A DNA stretch of 64,000 nt, from assembly GCA_018433595.1 (NCBI GenBank), contig JAHDQY010000009.1, positions 62,001 to 126,000 on the forward strand, written 5' to 3'. The notes beneath the pieces were generated by a model. That model did not search any database. It worked only from the letters and a program-made list of their open reading frames with translations, and had not been told where the DNA came from. Positions 51,290 through 60,682 of this stretch are shown piece by piece (the first letter of the stretch is position 1; every line of letters begins with the position of its first letter). Source of the DNA: Synergistales bacterium (lineage in GTDB: Bacteria > Synergistota > Synergistia > Synergistales > Aminithiophilaceae). Position numbers and translations under genes: made by a program.

Positions 51290-51817
51290 TTAACGAAAGG
51301 CCTCTTCGGGAGCGAGAGGAAGCGTGTCGAGTTCCTTCCGTGAACTCCTCACCTTGTCAGCGGCCTGCCCCTGGAAGGCCCAGAGGGCTTCATGGAGGCC
51401 CTTGTCGGAAAGGGCCAGGATCCGGGCGGCCAGAAGGGCCGCGTTCTGCCCTGCATTGATGCCGACGGTTGCCGCCGGAACGCCCGGAGGCATTTGGGCG
51501 ATGGCCAGAAGGGCGTCCATCCCTCCCAGGGTACCGCCGCCGACGGGCAGGCCGATGACGGGGAGCGTCGTCTCCGCGGCGAGACAGCCGGGAAGGGCAG
51601 CAGCCAAGCCGGCGACGCCGATGAGGACCTTGAGCCCTCGGGACCGAGCGTTGCGGGCATAGGCCGTGACGTCTTCAGGAGTGCGGTGAGCCGAGGCGAC
51701 GGTTACCTCGAAGGGGATGGCGAGGGCATCGAAGGTCTCGGCGATCTTGACGGCCTGGGCAAGGTCCGACTTGGAGCCGAGGACGACACCGACGATGGGG
51801 TGCTTCCTGTCTTCCAT
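51290..51817 (-). CDS. purE: PurE, N5-carboxyaminoimidazole ribonucleotide mutase type (class I)
   Basis: PurE makes CAIR in purine synthesis. The 175 residues show GVVLGSKSDL, VASAHRTPEDV and AGLAAALPGCLAAET, which match class I enzymes that work with PurK; the region normally read as SSxLxGxDSLL is GGGTLGGMDALLAIAQMPPGVP. ATG 51817 follows AAGGAGG; TTG 51820 is in frame just before it. It is the last gene of the pur operon, 18 bases after purD. No purK is in the operon. Confidence 0.93.
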   Translation of the reverse strand: MEDRKHPIVGVVLGSKSDLAQAVKIAETFDALAIPFEVTVASAHRTPEDVTAYARNARSRGLKVLIGVAGLAAALPGCLAAETTLPVIGLPVGGGTLGGMDALLAIAQMPPGVPAATVGINAGQNAALLAARILALSDKGLHEALWAFQGQAADKVRSSRKELDTLPLAPEEAFR

Positions 51818-51835
51818 CAAGAGGACCTCCTTCAG

Positions 51836-53107
51836 TCAGATAAAGGCCTTGCGGCCGATGTCGCGGCGGAAATGGGCACCCTCGAAACGGATGAGACGGG
51901 CGGTTTCATAGGCTCGGTCCCTGGCGGCCAGGAGATCCTTGCCGAGGCCGACGACGGTCAGGACCCGTCCCCCCGCCGTAACGAGCTTCCCTGCGGAGTT
52001 GCGTGTCGTCCCGGCGTGAAAGACGAGGAAATCGTTGCCGGAAAGGGTGTCGATTCCTTCGATGGGGAAACCCTGGTTGTAGCTCCCGGGGTAGCCGCCA
52101 GAGGCTATGACGACGCCGACGGCGGCGCCGCGGGAGGAGGGCCAGACGATTTCACCGAGCCGGCCGCGGCAGCAGGCGTCGATAACGGCTGCCCAGTCGC
52201 CGTCGAATATGGGGAGAACGACCTGGGCCTCGGGATCTCCGAGGCGGACGTTATACTCGAGGACCCAGGGGTTCCTCTCGTTGTCGAGCATGATGCCGAC
52301 GTAGAGGATGCCTCGGAAGGGGATGCCGTCCTCTTTCAGGCCTTCGACGGTGGGGGTGAGGATCTCCCCTTCGATGCGGCGGAGAAGAGCCTTGTCCGCC
52401 CAGGGGACGGGGGCGTAGGCTCCCATTCCCCCCGTGTTGGGCCCCTTGTCGTCGTCGAAGACGCGCTTGTGGTCCTGGCTGACCGGGAGAAGACGGATCG
52501 TCTTCCCATCCGTTACGGCGAGGAGGGTGAGCTCCGTCCCGGCGATATGGTCTTCGATGACGACGGTGTCCCCGGCGTCGCCGAGAGCTCCCTTGACGAG
52601 GAGGTTTTCGCAGACGGAGAGGGCCTCGTCGAAGGAGTCAAGGATGAAGGCCCCCTTCCCGGCGGCGAGCCCGTCGGCCTTGACGACATAGGGGGGGCGG
52701 CGCTTTTCGAGGGCCGTCCTGGCTTCGGGGAGAGTGCGGCAGAGGTCGAAGGGGGCCGTGGCGATGCCGTGGCGGGCCATGAAGCTCTTCGAGAAGGCCT
52801 TGCTCCCCTCGAGGCGGGCTCCCGATTGACGGGGGCCGAAGACGGGGAAGCCGGCTTCCTCGAGGGCGTCGCCGACGCCGGCGACGAGTGGTGATTCCGG
52901 ACCCGGAACGACGATGTCGACGGCGAGGTTTCGGGCAAGGGCGACGACGGCGGCGGGGTCACAGGGGTCGATATCGTGACAGGTCGCCCACTGGGCGATG
53001 CCTGGGTTGCCCGGTGCGGCATGGAGTTCTCCGACGAGAGGGGAGCGGGAGAGAGACCAGGCAAGGGCATGCTCACGTCCGCCTTTGCCGAGAAGTAGCA
53101 TTTTCAA
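51836..53107 (-). CDS. purD: Phosphoribosylamine-glycine ligase
   Basis: PurD joins phosphoribosylamine and glycine with ATP. The ~423-residue protein has LLLGKGGREHALAW at the N-terminus, PGPESPLVAGV, the ATP-grasp loop KADGLAAGKG and the late NVRLGDPEAQV. The family normally starts M-K-x-L, so TTG 53107 fits best; GTG 53116 and ATG 53101 are alternatives. AGGGGGTGG lies upstream. It lies 12 bases after purH. Confidence 0.95.
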   Translation of the reverse strand: MKMLLLGKGGREHALAWSLSRSPLVGELHAAPGNPGIAQWATCHDIDPCDPAAVVALARNLAVDIVVPGPESPLVAGVGDALEEAGFPVFGPRQSGARLEGSKAFSKSFMARHGIATAPFDLCRTLPEARTALEKRRPPYVVKADGLAAGKGAFILDSFDEALSVCENLLVKGALGDAGDTVVIEDHIAGTELTLLAVTDGKTIRLLPVSQDHKRVFDDDKGPNTGGMGAYAPVPWADKALLRRIEGEILTPTVEGLKEDGIPFRGILYVGIMLDNERNPWVLEYNVRLGDPEAQVVLPIFDGDWAAVIDACCRGRLGEIVWPSSRGAAVGVVIASGGYPGSYNQGFPIEGIDTLSGNDFLVFHAGTTRNSAGKLVTAGGRVLTVVGLGKDLLAARDRAYETARLIRFEGAHFRRDIGRKAFI

Positions 53108-53119
53108 CGTTTCCACCCC

Positions 53120-54643
53120 CTAGTGCCGGAAAGTCCGCCAGCTGCTCAGGAAGATGCTGATGCCGGCGTCTCTGGCGGCATCGAAGACCTCTTCGTCTTT
53201 GACGGAGCCGCCGGGTTCGATGATCGCGGCGATTTGGGAGCTGGCCGCGGCTTTGATGCTGTCGGGGAAGGGGAAGAAGGCGTCGGAGGCGAGGACGGCT
53301 CCGCGAGATCTTTCTCCGGCCTGGGCCAGGGCCCAGTTGACGGCGTCGACGCGGCTCGTGAAGCCGCGCCCGATGCCGAGAGTCGCCCCTCCGGAGGCCA
53401 CGACGATGGCGTTGCTCTTGCTGAGGTAGGCGGCCTTCCAGGCCAGGATCATGTCATCCCAGAGATCGGGCCGCGGCGTGCCGATCCACTCTCCCTTGTC
53501 GAGGCGGGGGAGTGGGGCCGGCTGGTCTTCCTGGGCCAGGAATCCGCTCCAGGTCGAGGTGATCTGAAGGGGGACGACACGCCCTCCTTTCCATTTCAGG
53601 AGGCGGAGGCTCGGTTTCGTCTCCCGGAGGAAGGCCAGCGCCTCCTCGTCGAAGTCAGGTGCGGCAAGGACCTCCGTGAAGGTCCTGACGAGGCTCCGGG
53701 CCGTGGCGATATCGACGGTGCGAGTCAGGCCTACGATACCGCCGAAGGCCGACAGGGGGTCACAGGCCAGCGCCTTTTCGTAGGCTTCGATGGTACTCTT
53801 CCCGACGGCGAGGCCGCAGGGGGTCGTATGCTTGTTGATGACGCAGGCGCAATCGCCGCTGAAAAGAGCCATGCCTCTCAGGGCGCCGTCGAGGTCGAGG
53901 ATGTTGTTGTAGGAGAGCGGCTTTCCCGAGAGTTGTTCCCAGGGGAGATCGGCCAAGGGAGGGAGATAGAGCGTCGCCCTCTGGTGGGGGTTCTCTCCGT
54001 AGCGTAGCTCCTGAGCCTTCGTGAGAGAGAGGGAGAGAATCTCCGAGAGCTCCGGTTCCCTGCCGAAGGCCGACGCGATCCCCTTTCCGACGAGGCTGTC
54101 GTAGCGGGAGGTGTAGGCGAAGGCCTTGAGGGCCAGCGTCTGGCGACGTTCCATCGAGACGTCGCCGGTGGCTCTCATGTCTTCGACAAGAGACTCGTAG
54201 TCGTCGGGGTCGACGACTACGGCCACCTGGCGGTAGTTCTTCGCCGCAGCCCGGATGAGGGTGACGCCGCCGATGTCGATGTTCTCCACCAGTTCGTCCA
54301 GGTCGGCCCCCGCTCTCGCCGTTTCTTCGAAGGGATAAAGGTTGCAGACGACGAGATCGATGAGAGGGATCTCGTAGACTCTGACGTCCTCCATGTCCTG
54401 GCTGTTTTCCCGGCGTGCCAGGATGCCGCCCATGACGGCGGGATGGAGTGTCTTGACCCGCCCGCCGAGGAGGTGGGGAAAGCCCGTCAGATCGGAGACT
54501 TCCTTGACGTCGATCTGAGCGGACTCGAGAAAACGGGCCGTTCCGGAGCTGGAGATGATTTCGTAGCCCAGCTGGGCCAGCTCCCGGGCGAGATGATCGG
54601 CCTGACGCTTGTCGAAAACGGAGATAAGAGCTCGTTTACTCAA
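53120..54643 (-). CDS. purH: AICAR formyltransferase / IMP cyclohydrolase
   Basis: PurH performs the last two steps to IMP. The 507-residue protein has the N-terminal cyclohydrolase (MSKRALISVFDK, SSSGTARFLE, HLLGGRVKTLHP) and the C-terminal formyltransferase (RYGENPHQ, KHTTPCG, SDAFFPFPDSI). The start is TTG 54643, ten bases after AGGGAGG, matching the family's usual N-terminus; the longer frame to 54664 would place that site inside the gene. It overlaps the end of purN by eight bases. Confidence 0.96.
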   Translation of the reverse strand: MSKRALISVFDKRQADHLARELAQLGYEIISSSGTARFLESAQIDVKEVSDLTGFPHLLGGRVKTLHPAVMGGILARRENSQDMEDVRVYEIPLIDLVVCNLYPFEETARAGADLDELVENIDIGGVTLIRAAAKNYRQVAVVVDPDDYESLVEDMRATGDVSMERRQTLALKAFAYTSRYDSLVGKGIASAFGREPELSEILSLSLTKAQELRYGENPHQRATLYLPPLADLPWEQLSGKPLSYNNILDLDGALRGMALFSGDCACVINKHTTPCGLAVGKSTIEAYEKALACDPLSAFGGIVGLTRTVDIATARSLVRTFTEVLAAPDFDEEALAFLRETKPSLRLLKWKGGRVVPLQITSTWSGFLAQEDQPAPLPRLDKGEWIGTPRPDLWDDMILAWKAAYLSKSNAIVVASGGATLGIGRGFTSRVDAVNWALAQAGERSRGAVLASDAFFPFPDSIKAAASSQIAAIIEPGGSVKDEEVFDAARDAGISIFLSSWRTFRH

Positions 54644-55235
54644 AGACGATGCGCCTCCCTTCAACGGTCAGACGGCTCCTGAAGAGCCGTTTCAGCGTAT
54701 CGCCGTAAAGGCGATGTTCCAGAGCGTGGATGCGTTCTTCCAGGTCGTCGAGCCCCTCTCCCGCCTTGATGGTGAGGGCTTCCTGGGCCAGGATCGGGCC
54801 GTGGTCCATTTTTTCATCGACGAGATGGACAGTGACTCCCGTGACAGTGACGCCGTAATCCCACGCCTGGCCGATGGCGTTAACGCCGGGAAAGGCGGGG
54901 AGGAGCGAGGGATGGATGTTCACGATCCTGCCTCTCCGTCCGTTGACGAAGGCCGGTGAAAGAAGGCGCATGAAGCCCGCGAGGACGATCCAGTCGATGC
55001 CCTCGTCGTCCGCCATGTCGGAGAGAAGCGACTCGGCGGTCGCCTGCCCCTTCTCCCGGTAGGGGAGAACGACGGTTCGGAGCCCCAGATGCCGGGCGCG
55101 TTCCAGTCCCGGGGCATCGGTTTTGTCGGAGGCGACGAATGCGATCTCGGCGTCGATGTCACCGGAGGCGCAGCGGTCCGCCAGGGCGACCATGTTGCTC
55201 CCACGGCCGGAGAGGAGGATGGCGATGGAGGTCAT
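54636..55235 (-). CDS. purN: Phosphoribosylglycinamide formyltransferase (folate-dependent)
   Basis: PurN transfers a formyl group from 10-formyl-THF to GAR. The 199-residue length is normal. Signatures are LLSGRGSNM at 7-15, VLAGFMRLLSPAF, NIHPSLLPAFPG and the catalytic Asp in VDEKMDHGPILAQ. The start overlaps the purM stop by four bases. Confidence 0.95.
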   Translation of the reverse strand: MTSIAILLSGRGSNMVALADRCASGDIDAEIAFVASDKTDAPGLERARHLGLRTVVLPYREKGQATAESLLSDMADDEGIDWIVLAGFMRLLSPAFVNGRRGRIVNIHPSLLPAFPGVNAIGQAWDYGVTVTGVTVHLVDEKMDHGPILAQEALTIKAGEGLDDLEERIHALEHRLYGDTLKRLFRSRLTVEGRRIVFE

Positions 55236-56209
55236 CGGTGCACCTCGCCGACGATGAAGGGGTTTTCACCGCAGGAAAGGAGGCTTGATTCGACGGTGGA
55301 GAGGTCCTCGGGAGAGACGATGAAGACGAAGCCGACTCCGACGTTGAAGACCTGGCGCATCTCCATCTCGTCGATGCAGGAGGCGAGCAGGCCGTAGACG
55401 GAGGGGCGTTCCCAGTTCCCCCAGTCGACGGCAGGACGGAGTCGGCCCAGGACCCGGGAGACGTTCTCCTCGAGGCCGCCTCCGGTTATGTGAGCCATGG
55501 CCTTGACCTTGCCTGTCGCGGCGGCAGCCAAGGCCTGGTTGACGTAGAGCCGGGTCGGCATCAGAAGGAGATCGTCAAGACGGGTTGTCCCGTCGATGGT
55601 CGAGGCGAGGTCCGCCCCTTCCCCGAGGAGGGCCTTACGGACGAGGCTGAAGCCGTTGCTGTGAAGCCCCGAGCTGGGGAGGCCTAGGAGGAGGTCGCCT
55701 TCGGCCACGTGGGATCCGTCGATCAGGTCGTCCTCGTTGACGAGGCCGACGGCGAAGCCGGCAAGATCGAAGCCTTCCGGGGGATAGACGCCGGGCATTT
55801 CCGCCGTTTCTCCCCCCAGGAGGACGGCGCCGCATTCCCGACAGGCCTCGACGACGCCTTCGATGACAGGACTCAGCCGCGGGGCCTCTAGCTTGCCGCA
55901 GGCAAGATAGTCGAGGAAAAAGAGGGGCCGGGCTCCACAGGTGACGAGATCGTTGACGTTCATGGCGACCAGGTCCTGGCCGAGGCCTCGAACCTTGCCT
56001 GCGGCCCGGGCGATTTCCAGCTTCGTCCCGACGCCGTCGCAGCAGGCGGCGATGATGCCGCTCCGAGGGAGCCGATAAAGGCCGGCAAAGCCGCCGATGG
56101 AGGCGACGACGTTCTTCTGGGGAGCTTGGCCGACGATCTTCTTGATCGTTTCGACCCAGGCGTTTCCTTCCTTGATGCTGACTCCGGATTGCTCATAGGT
56201 CCAGGCCAT
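55232..56209 (-). CDS. purM: Phosphoribosylformylglycinamidine cyclo-ligase
   Basis: PurM closes FGAM to AIR with ATP. The 325-residue protein begins MAWTYEQSGVSIKEGNAWVE (the YxxaGVdidaG signature), followed by CCDGVGTKL, AMNVNDLVTCGARPLFFLDY and GGETAEMPGVY. ATG 56209 follows AAGGAGATGG and lies 17 bases inside purF. Longer frames upstream are within purF. Confidence 0.95.
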   Translation of the reverse strand: MAWTYEQSGVSIKEGNAWVETIKKIVGQAPQKNVVASIGGFAGLYRLPRSGIIAACCDGVGTKLEIARAAGKVRGLGQDLVAMNVNDLVTCGARPLFFLDYLACGKLEAPRLSPVIEGVVEACRECGAVLLGGETAEMPGVYPPEGFDLAGFAVGLVNEDDLIDGSHVAEGDLLLGLPSSGLHSNGFSLVRKALLGEGADLASTIDGTTRLDDLLLMPTRLYVNQALAAAATGKVKAMAHITGGGLEENVSRVLGRLRPAVDWGNWERPSVYGLLASCIDEMEMRQVFNVGVGFVFIVSPEDLSTVESSLLSCGENPFIVGEVHR

Positions 56210-57569
56210 GATCCATCTCCTTTTCCTTGAGGTAGCGTCCTGAGAAACAGGCCGTGCAGATCGACTGCCGATCTCGTCCGATAGCCGCGATGAGATCGTC
56301 CTCGTCAAGGTAGGCCAGGGAGCAGGCTCCCACCTGGCGCTCCAGACCTTCCACGTCGGTCCTGGCCGCAGCCAGTTCCTCGCTGCTGGGCGTGTCGATG
56401 CCGTAGTAGCAGGGGAAGCGGACCGGAGGCGAGGCGATGCGAAGGTGAACGTTCCGGGCGCCACAACTTCGCATGAGGTTGACGATGTGCTGAGCTGTTG
56501 TCCCACGGACGATGGAGTCGTCGACGACGACGACGTCACGGTCGTCGAGGAGGTGAGGAACGGGGTTGAGTTTGATCCGGACGCCCAGGTCGCGGACTCT
56601 CTGGGTCGGCTGGATGAAAGTGCGCCCCACGTAGCGGTTGCGGACGATGGCCTTCTCGTAGGCGATCCCCGACTCCTCGGCGTAGCCCATCGCCGCCAGG
56701 GTCCCGCTGTCGGGCATGCCCGTGACGAGAGAGGCCTCGGGGCAGGGCGATCTTTTGGCGAGAAGGCGCCCCAGCTCCTTGCGGACGGCGTAGACGGAGC
56801 GACCGTCGATGATGCTGTCGGGGCGGGCGAAGTAGACGTATTCGAAGGCGCAGCTGCAACGCCGTGTGGGTTCGACGGGGATGCGGAGGCTGCGGACTCC
56901 TCTTTCGTCGACGACGATGATCTCGCCGGGCTCGACATCGCGGATCAGTTCGGCTCCGACGATGTCGAGGGCGCAGCTTTCAGAGGCGATGTAGGTCACG
57001 TCCCCGCGCCGCCCTAAAACGAGCGGTCGGAAGCCCCAGGGGTCACGGGCCGCAACGAGGCGGTCCTTGAGGAGGACGGCTAGGCTGTAGGCGCCGTCGA
57101 GACGGCGCAGAGCGTCTATAAGGGCTTCCAGCGGCGGCTTGTGGGCCTGATGGGCCATCAGGTGGATGATCACTTCCGTATCCGTCGTTGACTGGAAGAT
57201 GGCGCCCCGGCTTTCGAGATAGTTGGCAATGGCTTCCCCATTGGTCAGGTTGCCGTTATGGGCGATGCCGATGGGGCCTCGAGCGTAGGAGGCCACGAGA
57301 GGCTGCGCATTGGCCGCGAGAGAGCTTCCCGTTGTCGAGTAGCGGACGTGGCCGATGGCCACATGGGTTCTTCGCATGGCCAGATCGTGCTGATCCAGGG
57401 CTTCGTGAACGAGTCCCATCCCTTTGATGGCTTTGGTTGTCCCGTCGCCGTTGATCCAGGCGACACCGGCCGACTCCTGACCTCGGTGCTGCAGAGAGTA
57501 GAGCCCGAGGTAGACATCCTCAAGAAGGGCTTCGTGGCGGGGAGAATAGGCTCCGAAGATGCCGCACAT
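56193..57569 (-). CDS. purF: Amidophosphoribosyltransferase
   Basis: PurF starts the purine pathway, using glutamine and PRPP. The 458-residue protein has the nucleophile Cys2 directly after the start Met (MCGIFGAY), so no propeptide is seen. PRPP-binding VVVVDDSIVRGTT and the Cys residues in CSCAFEYVYFARPDS, FPCYYGID and ICTACFSGRYL fit the [4Fe-4S] Bacillus-type enzyme. The start lies four bases after purL. Confidence 0.95.
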   Translation of the reverse strand: MCGIFGAYSPRHEALLEDVYLGLYSLQHRGQESAGVAWINGDGTTKAIKGMGLVHEALDQHDLAMRRTHVAIGHVRYSTTGSSLAANAQPLVASYARGPIGIAHNGNLTNGEAIANYLESRGAIFQSTTDTEVIIHLMAHQAHKPPLEALIDALRRLDGAYSLAVLLKDRLVAARDPWGFRPLVLGRRGDVTYIASESCALDIVGAELIRDVEPGEIIVVDERGVRSLRIPVEPTRRCSCAFEYVYFARPDSIIDGRSVYAVRKELGRLLAKRSPCPEASLVTGMPDSGTLAAMGYAEESGIAYEKAIVRNRYVGRTFIQPTQRVRDLGVRIKLNPVPHLLDDRDVVVVDDSIVRGTTAQHIVNLMRSCGARNVHLRIASPPVRFPCYYGIDTPSSEELAAARTDVEGLERQVGACSLAYLDEDDLIAAIGRDRQSICTACFSGRYLKEKEMDHGLDL

Positions 57570-57573
57570 GGAG

Positions 57574-59724
57574 CTATCTCCCCAGAGCTCGGTCGATTTC
57601 GCCCAGGGAGAGGCTGAAATGACCTTGGACGTGAAGGGCGATCCCTCCGGTGACGCCGATCTCGGTGAGGGGAAAGCCGTTCCATATTTCAAGAAAAGCT
57701 TCAACCCTCTCGAGCGGAACGCTGTAAAGGGCCCTGGGGCCACCTTCTCCGTAAAGGAGAATATCCGCACGCGTGGGAAGGGGAAGGCTCACGATGGCTC
57801 CCAGGTTCGAACGGGCGGCCTCTTTGGCTAGGGCTACGGCGAGCCCTCCTCCGGCGAGAGGGCGTCCGGAGTGGGCCAGTCCCGCCCGGGCCGTCGCCAG
57901 AGCTTTCTCGATGAACTCCCTTTCCGCTTCGAAGGAAAGATCGAGGGGGCGTCCCCGTCCCTGACCCAGCCGGAGGATCTGATACTGGCTTCCGGCGAGG
58001 GAGGCGGCGACGGTTCCCGTCAGGAACAAGCGGTCGCCCTTTTGCCAGCGCCCTGAAAGAAGGAGACCGGAAGGATCGTCGATGAGCCCGACGGCGACGA
58101 CCAGCGGCGTCGGCAGGATCCGGTTTCTTGACGTCTCGTTGTAGAGGCTGACATTTCCTGACACGACGGGGCAGGCAAGGGCACGACAGCTGTCGGCCAT
58201 TCCCCGCACGGACTGTTCCAGTTCCCAGAACTGCTCCGGTTTTTCCGGCGAGGGATAGTTGAGGCAGTCTGTCAATCCGAGGGGGCGGGCTCCTGAGACG
58301 GCCAGAGTCCGGAGGGCGCGGGCGACCGTTTCCGTCCCGCCCCGGTAGGGATCGAGAGCTGTTTTCCAGGGGTCGGTCTCCATGGCCAGGGAGAGAAGGT
58401 GTCCGTTTTCCCTGACTCGGATGACGCTTACGGGGCCTCCGGGACCTGCAATGGTGCCGAGTCGGACCATGGTGTCGTAGCTTTCGTGAATCCAGCTTTT
58501 GCCGGCCAGGTTGGGCGAGGCCAGGAGGCGTTTTGTCTCGGCGGCCCAATCCCGGGGCATCTCCATGTCTTCCGGTTCGAAAGACCATCGCCTTTCCAGG
58601 TCGCCAGGCTCCTTCGAGGGCCAGTGGATCTCGGGGCAGCCTTCGCCGATAAGGGAGGCCGGCAGGGAGGCGACGACGGTGCCGTTCTTGCGGGTCACCC
58701 AACGGTCACCTTCGACGACGTCGCCGATGACGGCGCATCCCAGCCCCCACCGAGCGGCGCGGCGGAGCACCTCTTCGACCTTTTCGGGCAGGACGATGAG
58801 CAGCATGCGCTCCTGGGACTCGGAGAGGAGAATCTCCCAAGCCTCCATATCGGCCTCCCTGAGAGGGACGGCGTCGAGGTCCAGTTCGATGGCGACGCCG
58901 CTTTTGGCGGCGATCTCGCTCGAAGAGGAGGTGATTCCCGCCGCTCCCATATCCTGCATGCTGACGATCAGTCCCGCTTCGTGAAGATCGAGGCAGGCCT
59001 CGATGAGGAGCTTCTCCTCGAAGGGGTCGCCGATCTGGATCTGAGGGCGGCTTGCCTTCTCATCGTCACCGAGCTCCGCCGAGGCGAAGGCCGCCCCGGC
59101 GATGCCGTCCCGGCCCGTGGCGGAGCCCAGAAGGAGGACCTTCTGTCCCGGTCGGGCGACGGCGGAGCTGGCCATCGCATCCAGCCTTACGAGGCCGAGA
59201 GAGAAGGCGTTGACGAGAGGGTTGCCGTTATAGGCTTCGTCGTAGAGGGTCTTCCCCCCGACGGTGGCGACGCCGACAGCGTTGCCGTAGCCCCCGATGC
59301 CGGCGACGATTCCCTGGGCCAGACGCTTCGTTTTGGCCTCCTCGGGAGCTCCGAAGCAGAGTCCGTCCATGGACGCCACGGGGCGGGCTCCCATGGCGAG
59401 AATATCGCGGATGATGCCACCCACGCCTGTTGCCGCTCCCTGGTAGGGGGCCACGGCGGAGGGGTGATTGTGACTTTCCACCTTGAAGGCTGCTCCCCAG
59501 CCGCCTCCGATATCGACAACGCCGGCATTTTCGCCGGGGCCTTGGGCGACGGCGTCTCCCTCGGTGGGGAAGAGGCGAAGGAGGGGCTTCGTCGACTTGT
59601 AGCAGCAGTGTTCGGACCACATGACGCCCATGACGCGAAGTTCGCAGTCGCTGGGTTCCCGTTCCAGGGCGGAACGGATTTTTTCGTACTCCTCGCGCCG
59701 AAGTCCAGCCTTGACGTAATCCAT
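57574..59724 (-). CDS. purL: Phosphoribosylformylglycinamidine synthase, small PurL
   Basis: The synthetase subunit converts FGAR to FGAM and works with PurQ and PurS. The 716-residue length is the small PurL form. Motifs include MWSEHCCYKST, FKVESHNHPSAVAPYQGAATGVGGI(I), a later MQDMGAAGITSSSSEIA, and PVVSGNVSLYNET. The start follows AGGAGGTAGAGG. It is followed by purF and preceded six bases after purQ. Confidence 0.96.
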   Translation of the reverse strand: MDYVKAGLRREEYEKIRSALEREPSDCELRVMGVMWSEHCCYKSTKPLLRLFPTEGDAVAQGPGENAGVVDIGGGWGAAFKVESHNHPSAVAPYQGAATGVGGIIRDILAMGARPVASMDGLCFGAPEEAKTKRLAQGIVAGIGGYGNAVGVATVGGKTLYDEAYNGNPLVNAFSLGLVRLDAMASSAVARPGQKVLLLGSATGRDGIAGAAFASAELGDDEKASRPQIQIGDPFEEKLLIEACLDLHEAGLIVSMQDMGAAGITSSSSEIAAKSGVAIELDLDAVPLREADMEAWEILLSESQERMLLIVLPEKVEEVLRRAARWGLGCAVIGDVVEGDRWVTRKNGTVVASLPASLIGEGCPEIHWPSKEPGDLERRWSFEPEDMEMPRDWAAETKRLLASPNLAGKSWIHESYDTMVRLGTIAGPGGPVSVIRVRENGHLLSLAMETDPWKTALDPYRGGTETVARALRTLAVSGARPLGLTDCLNYPSPEKPEQFWELEQSVRGMADSCRALACPVVSGNVSLYNETSRNRILPTPLVVAVGLIDDPSGLLLSGRWQKGDRLFLTGTVAASLAGSQYQILRLGQGRGRPLDLSFEAEREFIEKALATARAGLAHSGRPLAGGGLAVALAKEAARSNLGAIVSLPLPTRADILLYGEGGPRALYSVPLERVEAFLEIWNGFPLTEIGVTGGIALHVQGHFSLSLGEIDRALGR

Positions 59725-59730
59725 GGTCCT

Positions 59731-60426
59731 CTACCTCCTTTCGACCCAGGATCGGATGGATTTCCAGAAAAGCGCCCCGTCGTCGCAGCCGAGGATCGCC
59801 TCGGAAGTCCGCTCGGGATGGGGCATGAGACCGAGAATGTTCCTTTCTTTCGAAAGGAGTCCCGCGATATGGTGGGCCGCTCCGTTGGGGTTGAATTCAT
59901 CCCCTGTGGTGCCTGAGAAGCTGCAATAGCGGAAGAGGACTCGCCCTTCCGATTCGATGACATCCAGATCGGAGGAGGGAAGGTAGTAGCGTCCTTCGCT
60001 GTGGGCGATGGGAAAGTTGACGACCTGTCCTTCCGTGAAGGCACCGGTGAAGGGGGTATCGGTTCGCTCGACGCGGATTGTGCAGGGACGGCAGATGAAG
60101 CCGGGCCGGCGGTTGGCCAGAAGGACACCGGGGAGCAGACCCGCCTCGGTGAGGACCTGAAACCCGTTGCAGATACCCAACAGGAGTCCTCCCTTCCGGA
60201 CATGCTCGCGGACTTCTTTCATGATGGGAGAACGGGCCGCCATGGCACCGCTGCGAAGATAATCGCCGTAGGAAAATCCCCCCGGGAGAACGATAAGGTC
60301 CTTCCGTTCCCCTAGGCTGTCGAGGTGCCAGATCTTGGCGACGTCGCACTCAAGAACGGCCGTTACCGCGTGAACGACGTCGTCGTCGCAATTGCTGCCG
60401 GGGAAGGTGATGACAGCAACCTTCAT
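59731..60426 (-). CDS. purQ: Phosphoribosylformylglycinamidine synthase, glutaminase PurQ
   Basis: PurQ supplies ammonia from glutamine to PurL. The 231-residue protein has FPGSNCDDD at the N-terminus, LPGGFSYGDYLR, the nucleophile C86 in GICNGFQVL and the catalytic triad end in MPHPERTSE. The start overlaps the purS stop by four bases. Confidence 0.96.
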   Translation of the reverse strand: MKVAVITFPGSNCDDDVVHAVTAVLECDVAKIWHLDSLGERKDLIVLPGGFSYGDYLRSGAMAARSPIMKEVREHVRKGGLLLGICNGFQVLTEAGLLPGVLLANRRPGFICRPCTIRVERTDTPFTGAFTEGQVVNFPIAHSEGRYYLPSSDLDVIESEGRVLFRYCSFSGTTGDEFNPNGAAHHIAGLLSKERNILGLMPHPERTSEAILGCDDGALFWKSIRSWVERR

Positions 60427-60680
60427 CGGATTTCCACCACCTCGATGGACCTTTCTTCGATGAGATCGTTGACAAGAAGGTCGTCACACATGCCCTCAGC
60501 CAGGGTCAGGACCGTGCCCCGATCCTTCGCGGAGAGCCGAAGCTCCAGAAAGCGGCCGACCCGCACTTCCTGGAGAGCCTCGTAGCCTCCCATGCCGTGA
60601 AGCGAAGCCGTCACGGCCTTCCCCTGGGTGTCGAGAACCCCCTGTTTCAGGGTGATCGTGATCTTGACGAGATATTCCAT
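60423..60680 (-). CDS. purS: Phosphoribosylformylglycinamidine synthase, PurS subunit
   Basis: PurS (85 residues) bridges PurL and PurQ. It shows KITITLKQGVLDTQGKAV at residues 6-23 and the VRVGRFLELRL segment. ATG 60680 follows GGAGGAATAACG, two bases after the purC stop. Its presence confirms the PurLQS form of the enzyme. Confidence 0.95.
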   Translation of the reverse strand: MEYLVKITITLKQGVLDTQGKAVTASLHGMGGYEALQEVRVGRFLELRLSAKDRGTVLTLAEGMCDDLLVNDLIEERSIEVVEIR

Positions 60681-60682
60681 CG

